From: Lachnospiraceae bacterium
GTDB lineage: Bacteria; Bacillota; Clostridia; Lachnospirales; Lachnospiraceae
Direction: 5' to 3'
DNA length: 55,091 nucleotides
Assembly: GCA_016288705.1 (NCBI GenBank)
Contig: JAEELB010000130.1
Location: 1 to 55,091 of the forward strand
The position numbers and the translations under genes were made by a program. The first letter of the stretch is position 1; every line of letters starts with the position of its first letter. Below, piece by piece: positions 1 through 9,004 of this stretch. The notes under the pieces are model-generated. The model saw only the letters and a program-made list of their open reading frames with translations. It was not told where the DNA came from and searched no databases.

Positions 1-399
1 CTGCTCAAGGCTCTCGCCGCAGCAAAGGATGGGCTTAAGGCCCTTTTCGAGAGCTTTCTTTACCTTCTTGTTGAGGAAATCATCATCCTCACTGAAGTAT
101 TCCCTTCTCTCGGAATGTCCGATGATCACGTATTCGGCTCCCGCGTCCAGGATCATGTCTGCGGAGATCTCACCGGTGAACGCTCCGTTGTCCTCGATAT
201 ACATGTTCTCGGCGCCCACCTTTACGTTTGTCCCCTTCACAGCCTGAACCACGGGAACGATATCTATGGCAGGAACGCAGTAGATCACGTCCACGCTGTC
301 GGACTCGACAAGAGGCTTCATCTCCTCGCAGAGCTTCACCGCCTCCGAAGGAGTCTTGTTCATCTTCCAGTTTCCCGCCGCAACTTTTCTTCTGGCCAT
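1..399 (-). CDS. tpiA: Triosephosphate isomerase, 3' end cut by window edge
   Basis: Interconverts dihydroxyacetone phosphate and glyceraldehyde 3-phosphate in cytosolic glycolysis. The 133 visible residues begin [14 protein letters not shown], with the substrate-binding Asn and Lys12 of the NWKMN motif and the catalytic His95 in IIGHSERR. The catalytic Glu loop and the C-terminal half lie beyond the left edge. The ATG at 399 is preceded by GGAGG (408-412). It follows pgk by about 20 bases, so gap-pgk-tpiA form one glycolytic operon in which this gene is third. Family assignment is firm; the gene is partial only because of the window boundary. Confidence 0.97.
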   Translation of the reverse strand, partial: MARRKVAAGNWKMNKTPSEAVKLCEEMKPLVESDSVDVIYCVPAIDIVPVVQAVKGTNVKVGAENMYIEDNGAFTGEISADMILDAGAEYVIIGHSERREYFSEDDDFLNKKVKKALEKGLKPILCCGESLEQ

Positions 400-419
400 A
401 TGCTTATCCTCCATTTCCA

Positions 420-1652
420 TCACTTGTCGTCTGCCGCATATACTCCGGGAAGCTCCTTCCCCTCCAGGAACTCGAGGGAAGCTCCGCCTCCGGTGGAGAT
501 ATGGGACATCTTGTCCGCAAGACCCATCTGGTTCACCGCCGCAGCGGAGTCCCCGCCGCCGATGATGGTGGTTGCGGATGTGGCTGCAAGAGCTTCGGCA
601 ACCGACTTGGTGCCCTTTGCCAGCACAGGGTTCTCAAACACTCCCATAGGTCCGTTCCATACCACGGTCTTTGCATTCTTCACGGCGTCCGAGAAGAGGG
701 CCACTGTCTCGGGTCCTATGTCAAGTCCCTCCATATCGGCAGGAATGGCGTCGCTCTTCACCACCTGAACATCGACGGGTCCGTCGATGGGATCCGGGAA
801 GCCGGCCGCAATGGTGGTATCCACGGGCAGGAGCAGCTTCTTGCCCAGTTTTTCCGCCTTGTCCATCATTTCCTTACAATAATCAAGCTTTGTCTCGTCC
901 ACAAGGCTCTTTCCGACCTCCATGCCCTGAGCCTTAAGGAAAGTGTAAGCCATGCCCCCTCCGATTATGAGAGTGTCGCACTTCTCAAGGAGGTTATTGA
1001 TCACGTTCAGCTTGTCAGCCACCTTTGCGCCGCCAAGTATGGCCACGAAGGGTCTTTCGGGATCTTCTACGGCGTTGCCCAGGAACTTGATTTCCTTCTC
1101 CATGAGATATCCCACAGCATTGGTGCCGCCCTTCTCCCTGATATACTTTGTGACCACAGACACGGAAGCGTGGGGACGGTGGGCAGATCCAAAAGCGTCG
1201 CACACATAATCATCGGCGAGTTCGGAAAGCTCTTTTGCAAAGTTCTCTCCCGCCTCTTCGGGCTTGGTCTCTTCCTTACCGCGGAAACGGGTGTTCTGGA
1301 GCAGGACCACATCGCCTTCCGCCATTGCGGCGACGGCGTCGGTGGCCTCTTTACCGGTCACATTGTAATCGGCTATGAACTTCACGTCCTTACCCAGTTT
1401 CTCGGAAAGCCTTTTGGCAACGGGCGCCAGAGACTCGCCTTCATTGGGGCCGTTCTTCACCTTTCCCAGGTGTGAGCAGAGGATCACCTTTCCGCCGTCT
1501 GCCACCAGCTTCTGTATGGTGGGAAGGGCCGCCCTGATCCTGGTGTCGTCGGTGATCTCACCGCCCTTGAGAGGAACGTTGAAATCGCATCTCACAAGCA
1601 CTCTTCTGCCTTTTACATTCAGATCGTCAACAGTCTTTTTGTTAAGAGCCAT
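420..1652 (-). CDS. pgk: Phosphoglycerate kinase
   Basis: Transfers phosphate from 1,3-bisphosphoglycerate to ADP in glycolysis. The 410 residues match the family's usual length. Seen are the N-terminal substrate-binding segment VRCDFNVPL with a nearby DTRIRAA, the SHLG motif, and the C-terminal nucleotide-binding loop GGGDSAAAV. An in-frame upstream extension to 1685 exists, but the ATG at 1652 has a strong ribosome binding site (AAGGAGGA, 1657-1664) and begins MALNKKTV, so I take it as the start. It lies between gap and tpiA. A hairpin at 1668-1702 sits just ahead of its ribosome binding site and could lower read-through from gap. Confidence 0.98.
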   Translation of the reverse strand: MALNKKTVDDLNVKGRRVLVRCDFNVPLKGGEITDDTRIRAALPTIQKLVADGGKVILCSHLGKVKNGPNEGESLAPVAKRLSEKLGKDVKFIADYNVTGKEATDAVAAMAEGDVVLLQNTRFRGKEETKPEEAGENFAKELSELADDYVCDAFGSAHRPHASVSVVTKYIREKGGTNAVGYLMEKEIKFLGNAVEDPERPFVAILGGAKVADKLNVINNLLEKCDTLIIGGGMAYTFLKAQGMEVGKSLVDETKLDYCKEMMDKAEKLGKKLLLPVDTTIAAGFPDPIDGPVDVQVVKSDAIPADMEGLDIGPETVALFSDAVKNAKTVVWNGPMGVFENPVLAKGTKSVAEALAATSATTIIGGGDSAAAVNQMGLADKMSHISTGGGASLEFLEGKELPGVYAADDK

Positions 1653-1667
1653 ATTTTCCTCCTTTTG

Positions 1668-1702
1668 AAAAGGGGCCCGGTCCAACCGGACCGGACCCTT
1701 TT
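1668..1702 (-). other. Intergenic hairpin between gap and pgk
   Basis: Nested inverted repeat. The outer arms are AAAAGGG and CCCTTTT (1668-1674 and 1696-1702). The inner arms are CGGTCC and GGACCG (1678-1683 and 1688-1693) with a four-base loop. In the transcript the 3' arm ends in only four U residues, then runs into the pgk ribosome binding site. It may be a weak terminator, an RNA-processing site or an mRNA stabiliser that sets the gap:pgk ratio. A second small hairpin lies just after the gap stop codon, near 1722-1738. Confidence 0.5.
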
Positions 1703-1744
1703 GGTTTCTATTACAGGACCCCGGACAACTGTCCCGGAAGCTCT

Positions 1745-2773
1745 TTAGCCGAGCTCGCTGAAATACTTGATGGTCCTGACCATCTGGCTTGTGTAGGAGT
1801 TCTCATTGTCATACCATGAAACCACTTCCACGAGAGCCTTGTCGCCCATAGGGCTGACCATGGTCTGGGTTGCGTCAAAGAGTGAGCCGAACCTCATGCC
1901 GATAACGTCAGAGGATACGATCTGCTCTTCGGTATATCCGAAGGACTCGTTGGCAGCTGCCTTCATGGCGGCGTTGATGGATTCCTTTGTCACATCGCCC
2001 TTATTTACAACTGCAAAGAGAAGAGTTGTGGAGCCGGTGGGTGTGGGAACACGCTGGGCAGCGCCGATGAGCTTGCCGTTGAGTTCAGGGATGACAAGGC
2101 CGATAGCCTTGGCAGCGCCGGTGGAGTTGGGAACGATGTTGCAGGCGCCTGCGCGTGAACGGCGAAGATCGCCCTTCCTCTGGGGGCCGTCAAGGATCAT
2201 CTGATCACCGGTGTATGCATGGATGGTGCACATGATGCCGGATTCGATCTGAGCGAAGTTGTTGAGAGCCTGAGCCATGGGCGCAAGGCAGTTGGTGGTG
2301 CAGGATGCGGCTGAAATGATCTTGTCGTCCTTTGTAAGGGTCTCATGGTTTACATTGTAAACGATGGTGGGAAGATCATTTCCTGCAGGAGCGGAGATAA
2401 CGACTTTCTTCGCGCCGGCATCGATGTGCGCCTGAGCCTTTTCCTTGCTGGTGTAGAAGCCGGAGCACTCCAGGACCACGTCCACGTTTTCCTTTGCCCA
2501 GGGGCAATTGTGCGCATCGGGCTCTTTGTAGATCCTGATGGTCTTTCCTTTTACGGTGATGGTGCCGGCCTCATCGTCTGCCGTGACTTCATCCTCATGT
2601 CCCAGTTCGATATAACGTCCCTGTGAGGTGTCATACTTAAGGAGATGCGCAAGCATCTTGGGGCTTGTAAGATCGTTGATGGCGACCACTTCATAGCCCT
2701 CTGCTCCGAACATCTGCCTGAACGCAAGACGTCCGATACGACCGAAACCATTGATTGCAACTCTGACTGCCAT
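1745..2773 (-). CDS. gap: Glyceraldehyde-3-phosphate dehydrogenase, phosphorylating
   Basis: Oxidises glyceraldehyde 3-phosphate to 1,3-bisphosphoglycerate with NAD+. The 342-residue protein opens with the Rossmann motif INGFGRIGR (8-16). Asp34 in AINDLTS is the residue that usually selects NAD+ over NADP+. The catalytic Cys158 sits in SAASCTTNC. The ATG at 2773 has a GGAGG-type site just upstream. It is the first gene of gap-pgk-tpiA, with a near-consensus promoter at 2847-2875. No CggR-like regulator gene is present in the window. Confidence 0.98.
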   Translation of the reverse strand: MAVRVAINGFGRIGRLAFRQMFGAEGYEVVAINDLTSPKMLAHLLKYDTSQGRYIELGHEDEVTADDEAGTITVKGKTIRIYKEPDAHNCPWAKENVDVVLECSGFYTSKEKAQAHIDAGAKKVVISAPAGNDLPTIVYNVNHETLTKDDKIISAASCTTNCLAPMAQALNNFAQIESGIMCTIHAYTGDQMILDGPQRKGDLRRSRAGACNIVPNSTGAAKAIGLVIPELNGKLIGAAQRVPTPTGSTTLLFAVVNKGDVTKESINAAMKAAANESFGYTEEQIVSSDVIGMRFGSLFDATQTMVSPMGDKALVEVVSWYDNENSYTSQMVRTIKYFSELG

Positions 2774-2846
2774 TTTATAACCTCCTGATTTTAATTAGTA
2801 CGATCCTGCCTGTCACAGGGATCATCTGATAACTGTAAACTCATAT

Positions 2847-2875
2847 ATAATAAACTTGTAAGGCGCATTAGTCAA
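2847..2875 (-). promoter_or_regulatory. Promoter of gap-pgk-tpiA
   Basis: On the minus strand, -35 TTGACT (2870-2875) and -10 TATTAT (2847-2852) are separated by exactly 17 bases. This leaves a leader of roughly 65-70 bases before the gap start codon. Confidence 0.8.
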
Positions 2876-2892
2876 GGCGATTTTGTCGCCTT
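2874..2892 (-). repeat. Inverted repeat abutting the gap -35 element
   Basis: Arms AAGGCGA (2874-2880) and TCGCCTT (2886-2892) surround a five-base loop. The left arm overlaps the last two bases of the -35 box. It could be the end-of-gene hairpin of the upstream kinase-like gene, though it has no U-tract, or an operator for gap. The two cannot be told apart from sequence. Confidence 0.4.
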
Positions 2893-2963
2893 TCCCTCCG
2901 CCGTCCCACACGAGGGAATACAGGTTTTCAATGCTGTTCCGCAGAACGAAAAGGGACTTCCGT

Positions 2964-3587
2964 TCACTGCGCGTTCTCAAAATCGTCCACAAACTGGGAT
3001 ATGAGTTTCACCGTGCCGTCTATCCCCAGCTTTCCGGAATCCACGGAAAGGTCGTAGGTGTCCGCCCTCCCCCATTTCTTACCGGTATAGTAGTTGTAGT
3101 AGCTCTGCCTCTTCCTGTCTTCCTTGTTCATCATGTCCCTTGCGCTCTTTTCATTTACGGAGTGTCTGGTCATGATCCTCGCTATCCTGTCCTCCTCCCT
3201 GGCGTGAATAAAGACGTTCACAACGTCGTCTCTCTCTTCGAGGGCGTAATCGGCGCATCTTCCGACAATCACGCAGGCGCCTTCCCGGGCCACGTTCTTT
3301 ATCGTGTCGAACTGGGCGAGGAACACCTTGTGTGAAAGAGGCATATCCGCGAATGAAGATGAATTGTATCCGAAAGAGTATGTGTCCATGACGAGATTGT
3401 ACAGAAATGAATTGGTGGGGCGCTCGTCGTTGGAGGCGATCATCTCCTCGCAAAGCCCCGATTCCTTGGACACACGTGTGATGAGGTCTCTGTCGTAATA
3501 AGGGATCCCGTAGCTCTCGGCAAGGGATTTGCCCACCTCCCTGCCTCCGGATCCGAACTGACGCCCGATGGTAATGATCGTTTTCAT
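2964..3587 (-). CDS. Cytidylate kinase-like family protein
   Basis: A 207-residue P-loop protein of the cytidylate kinase-like (AAA_26) family. The N-terminal loop is GRQFGSGGREVGKS (8-21), where classical Cmk has a shorter loop, and the middle contains DRDLITRVSKESG. True CMP kinase activity is uncertain for this family, which is widespread in Clostridia. The start is the ATG at 3587 (MKTIITIG), preceded by GGAGGTGA; a longer reading to 3629 lacks a ribosome binding site. It is a single-gene unit with a promoter-like pair at 3678-3706, between cstA with its terminator and gap. Confidence 0.85.
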   Translation of the reverse strand: MKTIITIGRQFGSGGREVGKSLAESYGIPYYDRDLITRVSKESGLCEEMIASNDERPTNSFLYNLVMDTYSFGYNSSSFADMPLSHKVFLAQFDTIKNVAREGACVIVGRCADYALEERDDVVNVFIHAREEDRIARIMTRHSVNEKSARDMMNKEDRKRQSYYNYYTGKKWGRADTYDLSVDSGKLGIDGTVKLISQFVDDFENAQ

Positions 3588-3677
3588 ATTTTTCACCTCC
3601 GAAATCAGAGAATGCAGACGGGAGACCAAAGAATCAGATCCCCATACCGCTTTGCCTCTGCATCTTTCATCAATATC

Positions 3678-3706
3678 AGTATACAGAATAATAGCGATTC
3701 ACGCAA
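3678..3706 (-). promoter_or_regulatory. Probable promoter of the cytidylate-kinase-like gene
   Basis: Minus-strand -35 TTGCGT (3701-3706) and -10 TATACT (3678-3683) have a 17-base spacer. The -35 box matches consensus only in its first half. It lies after the cstA terminator and about 90 bases before the start codon. Confidence 0.5.
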
Positions 3707-3801
3707 TGAGGGAGCCCTTAAAGATCCCGCGCCCCGCACCCGATGATGCGCGTTCTCCGTAAAACCCGGATCCGGGCGCAGGCACCCGTGGTGCCCATAT
3801 C

Positions 3802-3830
3802 AAAAAACTCCGGCGCATGAAGCGCCGGAG
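3802..3830 (-). terminator. Rho-independent terminator after cstA
   Basis: A perfect 9-bp GC-rich stem (3808-3816 with 3822-3830) has a five-base loop. Read on the minus strand it is followed by six T residues (3807-3802). It lies about 30 bases after the cstA stop codon. Confidence 0.9.
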
Positions 3831-3861
3831 CTTTTATCATCCTCAAACTGATAAGCAGTTG

Positions 3862-5592
3862 TCAGGCCTTTGCCTTGTTGCTGCCGCCAAAGAGAGTCTT
3901 GAATGCGGTAACTGCAAGGATAACGGCCAGCACTACCAGAAGCACGGCTATGGAGCCCTGTACATAGGTCCATACATCAGGCTCTGCTGCGGTGAACTTC
4001 GCCTTGATAGTCTGGAAAAGGGAAACAAGCGTCACCACCAGCATGAAGCACATGGGGATGTAGAACATCTTGTTGTTCCTTCCTATCTTTCCGAGCCAGG
4101 CGCAGACACCCAGGAGACCGAGAGCTGCAAGGAGCTGGTTCGCGGCGCCGAACAGAGGCCATATCTTTGAATATCCGCTGAGGCCGAGGCCGATGCCGAG
4201 GACGACGGTCACTATGGTGGCAAAGTAAGGGTTCACGAGGATCTTTCTGCCATCGTTGACTTCTCCTACCGTCTCACCGGGATTGAGCCAGAACTCCTGG
4301 AACATATAGCGGGCCAGACGGGTAGCGGTGTCAAGTGAAGTCAGGCAGAACACGGAGACCGCAAGTATCAGGAGCTGATACATAACATTCTGCACTGCCT
4401 CACCGGTAAAGGTTCCGATCATGCCGCTTATGCCGCTTGCAAAGACAATGGTGGGAGAGCCGAAGGGCTGCGCATCCTTTGCGACAGCCGCCTGGGTCCA
4501 GACGAATCCGACTGCGCAGAGTGAAAGGACAGCGACCACGCACTCCACCAGCATTGCTCCGTAACCTATGAGCTGAGCGTCCTTTTCATTGTCAAGCTGC
4601 TTCGCAGTGGTTCCCGAGGAAACCAGTGAATGGAAGCCGGAGATGGCTCCGCAGGCGATGGTGACGAAAAGCGCCGGGAAAAGAGAGCCGGTTGTGAAAA
4701 GTCCGTTCCCCTTGAACTGAGGATCGCCCATTGCGGGAATTGCCATGGTCCCGCTTCCGGTAAAGGTGGCTCCTATTACGCCGATGACCGCCACGATTAT
4801 CATGAAATAAAGCAGGAAAGAACTCAGATAGTCACGGGGCTGAAGCAGGATCCACACGGGAGTGACGGAAGCCACCAGGATATATATCCCAAGTATCCAC
4901 ATCCAGACGTTGTAGGAAAGGGAAATGGGATGGAAATTAAGTCCTATTGCCACGATAACTACTATGCCGATGACGCCGACAACAGTGGAAATGCCGATGG
5001 GCATATTCTTGCGGTATACCAGGAATCCGAAGACGATAGCCAGCACTATGAACAGTATGGAGATCATGGCTGTGGCAAGGTTGGCAGTTATGGGATCGGA
5101 ACGTACGCCGTCCTTGATGTCAAAGCCCTTGAAGGTATTGGCCACGATGGAGGCAAAGGCCGCCACCACAAGGAGCAGGGTCAGATAACTGAAGACGATG
5201 AAGAGCCTCTTTGCAAAGGGTCCCATGGTATCGGCTATGACTTCTCCCACGGACTGGCCGTTATGCCTGACAGAGGCAAACAGCGCTCCGAAATCATGGA
5301 CGCCTCCGAAGAAGATACCTCCTATGAGCACCCAGAGGAGCACGGGGACCCACCCGAAAACCGCCGCCTGGATAGGGCCGTTAATGGGGCCTGCACCGGC
5401 GATGGATGAGAAGTGATGTCCCATGAGGACCGGAGCCTTCGCGGGGACATAGTCCACGTCATCCTTGAGCTCGTAGGCAGGGGTCTTTTTTGAAGGATCC
5501 ACTCCCCACTGCTTCGCAAGCCATCCGCCGTAGAAGACATAGCCTACAGCGAGGACAGCTATGCTGACTATCAGTACCAAAGCTGCATTCAT
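3862..5592 (-). CDS. cstA: Carbon starvation protein CstA family transporter
   Basis: Polytopic membrane protein of the CstA/BtsT family, known for uptake of peptides or pyruvate under nutrient limitation. The 576 residues carry many hydrophobic segments. The family signature HHFSSIAGAGPINGP is near residue 60, and VSSGTTAKQLDNE is in the middle. The reading frame could start at 5604, but that GTG overlaps the ribosome binding site GGAGG (5604-5608). The ATG at 5592 (MNAALVLIV) is therefore the start. It is monocistronic, ending at a strong terminator. The substrate cannot be assigned from sequence. Confidence 0.93.
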   Translation of the reverse strand: MNAALVLIVSIAVLAVGYVFYGGWLAKQWGVDPSKKTPAYELKDDVDYVPAKAPVLMGHHFSSIAGAGPINGPIQAAVFGWVPVLLWVLIGGIFFGGVHDFGALFASVRHNGQSVGEVIADTMGPFAKRLFIVFSYLTLLLVVAAFASIVANTFKGFDIKDGVRSDPITANLATAMISILFIVLAIVFGFLVYRKNMPIGISTVVGVIGIVVIVAIGLNFHPISLSYNVWMWILGIYILVASVTPVWILLQPRDYLSSFLLYFMIIVAVIGVIGATFTGSGTMAIPAMGDPQFKGNGLFTTGSLFPALFVTIACGAISGFHSLVSSGTTAKQLDNEKDAQLIGYGAMLVECVVAVLSLCAVGFVWTQAAVAKDAQPFGSPTIVFASGISGMIGTFTGEAVQNVMYQLLILAVSVFCLTSLDTATRLARYMFQEFWLNPGETVGEVNDGRKILVNPYFATIVTVVLGIGLGLSGYSKIWPLFGAANQLLAALGLLGVCAWLGKIGRNNKMFYIPMCFMLVVTLVSLFQTIKAKFTAAEPDVWTYVQGSIAVLLVVLAVILAVTAFKTLFGGSNKAKA

Positions 5593-5668
5593 AAATTTTT
5601 CCACCTCCTAAAATGATAGTTATTTATATACAATCACCCGACCTGCGGAAATAAGGGAGATCCCTCTC

Positions 5669-6220
5669 TCATCCCGCCTTCGGCTGACTATATATCGCTT
5701 TCAGGTTCTTCCTGTTCATGCGTCCCGCGGCGTTCGTCTCGATCCTCATGCCGTCTGCTTCCACCAGAGCGGTCTGCAGATCCATCCAGCCGTGGAGGGA
5801 AAAGTTGAAATCCTTATGCATCCGCTTCCTCTTCAGCCTTGTCCTGGCTTCTTCGGTGGCTCTCTCACACAGGAAGATGGCCGTCACGTACGAGCATCTG
5901 TGCTCCTTTGAAGGGGATATCTTCGAAAGTCCCTCCTCCAGCGCCAATGCCACTCCCCTGTCCACTGTGTCCGCGTCCAGCTCCCGCACCTTAAAAACAT
6001 AAGCGTACTCAAAGCTGTCATATGCGTACAGATAGGTCCGGGACATAGGGAACGGAGTCTTCTCCTGACGGAGCCTGAACTCGCACCTCGCAGCCGGCAT
6101 CCCGTCTCCTCCGCCCTCTTCCGGAGTGACGTCGTAATAGACGGAATACGACTTCAGGAGCCTGTCCAAAAGCTCATCAAGCGTGAACCTGCCAAGTTTT
6201 TCCCTTACAAATAGACCCAT
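5669..6220 (-). CDS. Conserved hypothetical protein, possibly leaderless
   Basis: I do not recognise this 183-residue soluble protein. It has no signal peptide or membrane segment. It starts MGLFVREKLGRFTLDELL, has a mixed alpha/beta look, and becomes very basic at the C-terminus (TRLKRKRMHK, later GRMNRKNLK). A longer reading to 6259 would need a TTG inside the -35 box of its own promoter, so the ATG at 6220 is preferred. No Shine-Dalgarno sequence precedes that ATG, and the -10 box ends only 10 bases upstream, so the mRNA may begin 3-5 bases before the start codon. It stands alone between cstA and the rluD-type gene. Confidence 0.7.
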   Translation of the reverse strand: MGLFVREKLGRFTLDELLDRLLKSYSVYYDVTPEEGGGDGMPAARCEFRLRQEKTPFPMSRTYLYAYDSFEYAYVFKVRELDADTVDRGVALALEEGLSKISPSKEHRCSYVTAIFLCERATEEARTRLKRKRMHKDFNFSLHGWMDLQTALVEADGMRIETNAAGRMNRKNLKAIYSQPKAG

Positions 6221-6230
6221 ACGGCTCAAG

Positions 6231-6259
6231 ATTATAAATTTTATATTAATTAAATGCAA
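6231..6259 (-). promoter_or_regulatory. Promoter of the hypothetical gene, very close to its start codon
   Basis: Minus-strand -10 TATAAT (6231-6236, perfect) and -35 TTGCAT (6254-6259) are 17 bases apart in an AT-rich patch. The expected transcription start is near 6224, only about four bases before the ATG at 6220. Confidence 0.65.
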
Positions 6260-6340
6260 TGATAATATTTAAGGAGGAAAAGTTAAAAAAGATCAGTTTT
6301 CGCATAGCATCTGCCAGAAAGGAGAACCTTTCCCTTTGTC

Positions 6341-7258
6341 TTAACTCAGACGATCTTCGGAAAAATACTCCGGCAGAGGAGCCACGGTCTCAATATACTC
6401 CCCTGTAACAGGCTGTATGAAGCCCAGGAGTCCCGCATGCAGATAGAGCCTGCCCTCCGGGATCCCGGGCTGAACCCCGCCGTAAAGCCGGTCTCCCAAA
6501 ACGGGATGGCCGAGATGACTCATGTGAACCCTTATCTGATGGGTTCTCCCTGTTTCCAGGACACACCTCACGCGGGAATAACCCTTCACCTCCAGCACCG
6601 TCTCGTAATGAGTCACCGCCCGCTTTCCGCCGTACTCAAGGACCGCCATCCTCTTTCTGTCCTTATTTCCGCGGCCGATGAAGGTGTCCACGGTTCCTGA
6701 ACGTTCCTTCAGATGCCCGATGACCACCGCATCGTAACGTCTTTTCACCGTATGCTCCGCAAACTGTTTTGCCAGGCCTCTGTGAGCGCGGTCATTCTTG
6801 CAGATCACCACGGACCCGGTGGTATCCATATCTATCCTGTGGACCACCCCGGGCCGCAGTATCCCGTTTATTCCTGAGAGGGAGGAACCGCAGTGATGCA
6901 TGCAGGCGTTCACCAGGGTCCCGGTATAGTGTCCCGGAGCGGGATGGACCACCATTCCCGCAGGCTTATTCACCACCAGTACATCATCGTCTTCATAAAG
7001 GATATCCAGCGGTATATCCTCAGGCAGAATGTCAGGCAAAACTGAGGCTTCAAGCCTCACCAGAAGGCTGTCTCCGGGGCTTACGGTCCTGGAAGGTTTG
7101 ACACATCTTTCACCGTTCAGGGAAATATTCCCCTCCAGGATCATTTTTTTCACAAAGCTTCTGGATACATCCGGAACAAGGGACGCGACGCACTGATCGA
7201 GTCTCAGATCGGACGCGTCCTCCTCTTCCTCCCCGTAGATGAAAGAGTATTCTTCCAA
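6341..7258 (-). CDS. RluA/RluD-family RNA pseudouridine synthase
   Basis: Converts specific uridines in rRNA (or tRNA) to pseudouridine. The 305 residues comprise an N-terminal S4 RNA-binding domain (about 17-75) and a RluA-type catalytic domain. The motif HRIDMDTTG (140-148) holds the catalytic Asp143, and NKPAGMVVHP lies at 97-106. The start is a TTG at 7258 with AAGGA about eight bases upstream, one base after the lspA stop. It is the last gene of aroB-lspA-rluD. The lspA-rluD pairing is common in Firmicutes. The exact RNA target (RluD-like 23S or other) is not certain. Confidence 0.93.
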   Translation of the reverse strand: MEEYSFIYGEEEEDASDLRLDQCVASLVPDVSRSFVKKMILEGNISLNGERCVKPSRTVSPGDSLLVRLEASVLPDILPEDIPLDILYEDDDVLVVNKPAGMVVHPAPGHYTGTLVNACMHHCGSSLSGINGILRPGVVHRIDMDTTGSVVICKNDRAHRGLAKQFAEHTVKRRYDAVVIGHLKERSGTVDTFIGRGNKDRKRMAVLEYGGKRAVTHYETVLEVKGYSRVRCVLETGRTHQIRVHMSHLGHPVLGDRLYGGVQPGIPEGRLYLHAGLLGFIQPVTGEYIETVAPLPEYFSEDRLS

Positions 7259-7259
7259 T

Positions 7260-7775
7260 TCAAAATTCCTTTTTGCTGCCTGGTTTGAAGCTCAGGAAAG
7301 CCAGGTCGTTCTCCCGGTATTTGAAGAGGATCAGCAGGACGAGTATGACCGTCCCCACGGATACGCATATATCCGCAAAATTGAAGATGGGAAAGTCAAT
7401 GATGGAAAAGTAAATGAAATCCCTGACGTAGCCCAGATACACCCGGTCCACCATGTTGCCCACCGCGCCCGACACGATCAGCGTAAGGCAGATATGAACG
7501 GGGATGTATCTCTTTGAGGGAGGGATGTGGACGATCACATATACGATGGCAATGGAGATGACGGTGGCGATGAACACAAAGAACCACTTCTGGTCCCTGA
7601 ACATGCCGAAGGCAGCTCCCCTGTTCTCAAGGTAGCGGAGTTCCAGGACCCCGTCCCACAGGACGATGGGGGGCTTGTCCTTAAGCCATGCGGCCGCAAG
7701 AAGTTTTGTATAGAGATCCGCCGCCACGAGGATCAAAAATGCGACCGCGTCCGCTATCACTGCTGTTTTTTTCAC
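7260..7775 (-). CDS. lspA: Lipoprotein signal peptidase (signal peptidase II)
   Basis: Membrane aspartyl protease that cleaves signal peptides from lipid-modified prolipoproteins. The 171 residues show the expected hydrophobic helices, NRGAAFG (51-57), the first catalytic Asp110 in GNMVDR and the second Asp135 in FNFAD. The start is a GTG at 7775 that overlaps the aroB stop codon (GTGA), with AAGGA upstream, so translation is coupled to aroB. A likely client in this window is the lipoprotein D,D-carboxypeptidase at 12251-13249. Confidence 0.96.
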   Translation of the reverse strand: MKKTAVIADAVAFLILVAADLYTKLLAAAWLKDKPPIVLWDGVLELRYLENRGAAFGMFRDQKWFFVFIATVISIAIVYVIVHIPPSKRYIPVHICLTLIVSGAVGNMVDRVYLGYVRDFIYFSIIDFPIFNFADICVSVGTVILVLLILFKYRENDLAFLSFKPGSKKEF

Positions 7776-8878
7776 GAAGCCTGTCCTTTCAGCGCAACAA
7801 GCGCATCATACATTTCACCGTCGGTCACCGACCTGTCTATTATGCCGTTCCCAATCCCCTCCAGAAGTATGAACTTTATGGAGCTTCCCAGGGCTTTCTT
7901 GTCGCTGTGGGCAGCGGCGATCACTTCATCGAGGGAGATATCCGGAGGCGTCCGGACGGGAAGTCCGAGAGAATCCAAAAGAGTCACTATATCCGAATAC
8001 TCTTTTTCGCTTATCATCCCCCTTTTCATGGAGATATAGGAAGCAAGGACGCTTCCGACGGACACGCATTCGCCGTGAAGCATTGAGAAGCCCGAAAGCT
8101 TTTCAATGGCGTGGCCCAGAGTGTGGCCGAAATTGAGTACCGCCCTGACGCCCTTCTCCCCGGGATCGATCTCCACCACAGATTTCTTGATAAGGCAGCT
8201 TCTGTAGATGATATCAGACACTGTCTCCGGTTTCCGGGCATTGATGGAGGCCGCATCCTCAAGCATGTCTTCAAACATGGATCTGTCCCTGATGAGCGCC
8301 GACTTCACGGCTTCGGCCATGCCGGCCCTGTACTGGCGGTCATCGAGAGAACTCAGAAAACCCATATTCATGAATACGAGGGAAGGCATGTGGAAAGCGC
8401 CAACATAATTCTTCCAGCCGTCAAAGTCCACTCCCGTCTTCCCGCCGATGGAACTGTCACAGCAGGCCAAAACGGTGGTGGGAAGCTGGATGAACCTGAC
8501 GCCCCTCAGATATGTAGCTGCGGCAAATCCCGTGATATCACCGGTGACTCCACCTCCGAGAGCCGCAAGGCAGTCGCCTCTCTGGAACCTGCATCCGGCA
8601 AGCTTTCCGTAGATCTCCCTTACGGTGTCCAGGGTCTTATTTTCCTCCCCTTCCGGGAACACATAAGTCTCCGTTCCGACCCCTGCAGAAGAAAAAGCCC
8701 TCACCGTATCTTCCAGATAAAGCCCCGCTACTCTGCTGTCGGAAACCAGCAGGACCTTTCCGCACTCCGGGACCGACTTCAAAAATCTGTCGGACAGTGA
8801 AGTCAGACCCTCCTCCAGGACTATGTCATATATGGGCCGTCCCTCAAAACAGACGGGTATCTCGTTATTCTTTCTCAT
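7772..8878 (-). CDS. aroB: 3-Dehydroquinate synthase
   Basis: Second step of the shikimate pathway, converting DAHP to 3-dehydroquinate with NAD+ and a divalent metal. The 368 residues contain GGGVTGDITGFAA, LPTTVLACCDSSIGGKTG and the metal-binding FGHTLGHAIE segment. The ATG at 8878 has AAGGAAA upstream. It overlaps the lspA start by four bases. The other shikimate genes are not in the window. No clear promoter is visible in the 8879-9004 gap, which instead carries an open frame ending on the aroB start codon (see findings). Confidence 0.97.
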   Translation of the reverse strand: MRKNNEIPVCFEGRPIYDIVLEEGLTSLSDRFLKSVPECGKVLLVSDSRVAGLYLEDTVRAFSSAGVGTETYVFPEGEENKTLDTVREIYGKLAGCRFQRGDCLAALGGGVTGDITGFAAATYLRGVRFIQLPTTVLACCDSSIGGKTGVDFDGWKNYVGAFHMPSLVFMNMGFLSSLDDRQYRAGMAEAVKSALIRDRSMFEDMLEDAASINARKPETVSDIIYRSCLIKKSVVEIDPGEKGVRAVLNFGHTLGHAIEKLSGFSMLHGECVSVGSVLASYISMKRGMISEKEYSDIVTLLDSLGLPVRTPPDISLDEVIAAAHSDKKALGSSIKFILLEGIGNGIIDRSVTDGEMYDALVALKGQAS

Positions 8879-9004
8879 GATTCGTATTTCCTTAATGACC
8901 GGGAGAAAAGCCTGCCCTCAAGCGTCCGGTGCAGGATCCGCGCGCAAGCACGCATCAGGCCGCATGGCTCAATGCCGCCTTCATCCCGCACTTCCTGCTC
9001 GATG

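Noticed and set aside
228-1475. A 415-codon plus-strand frame opposite pgk
   Set aside because: It is antisense to a fully conserved pgk gene and has no start signal.
4630-5409. A 259-codon plus-strand frame opposite cstA
   Set aside because: Composition is very rich in His, Tyr, Asp and Gly, with no domain and no ribosome binding site; it mirrors the cstA codons.
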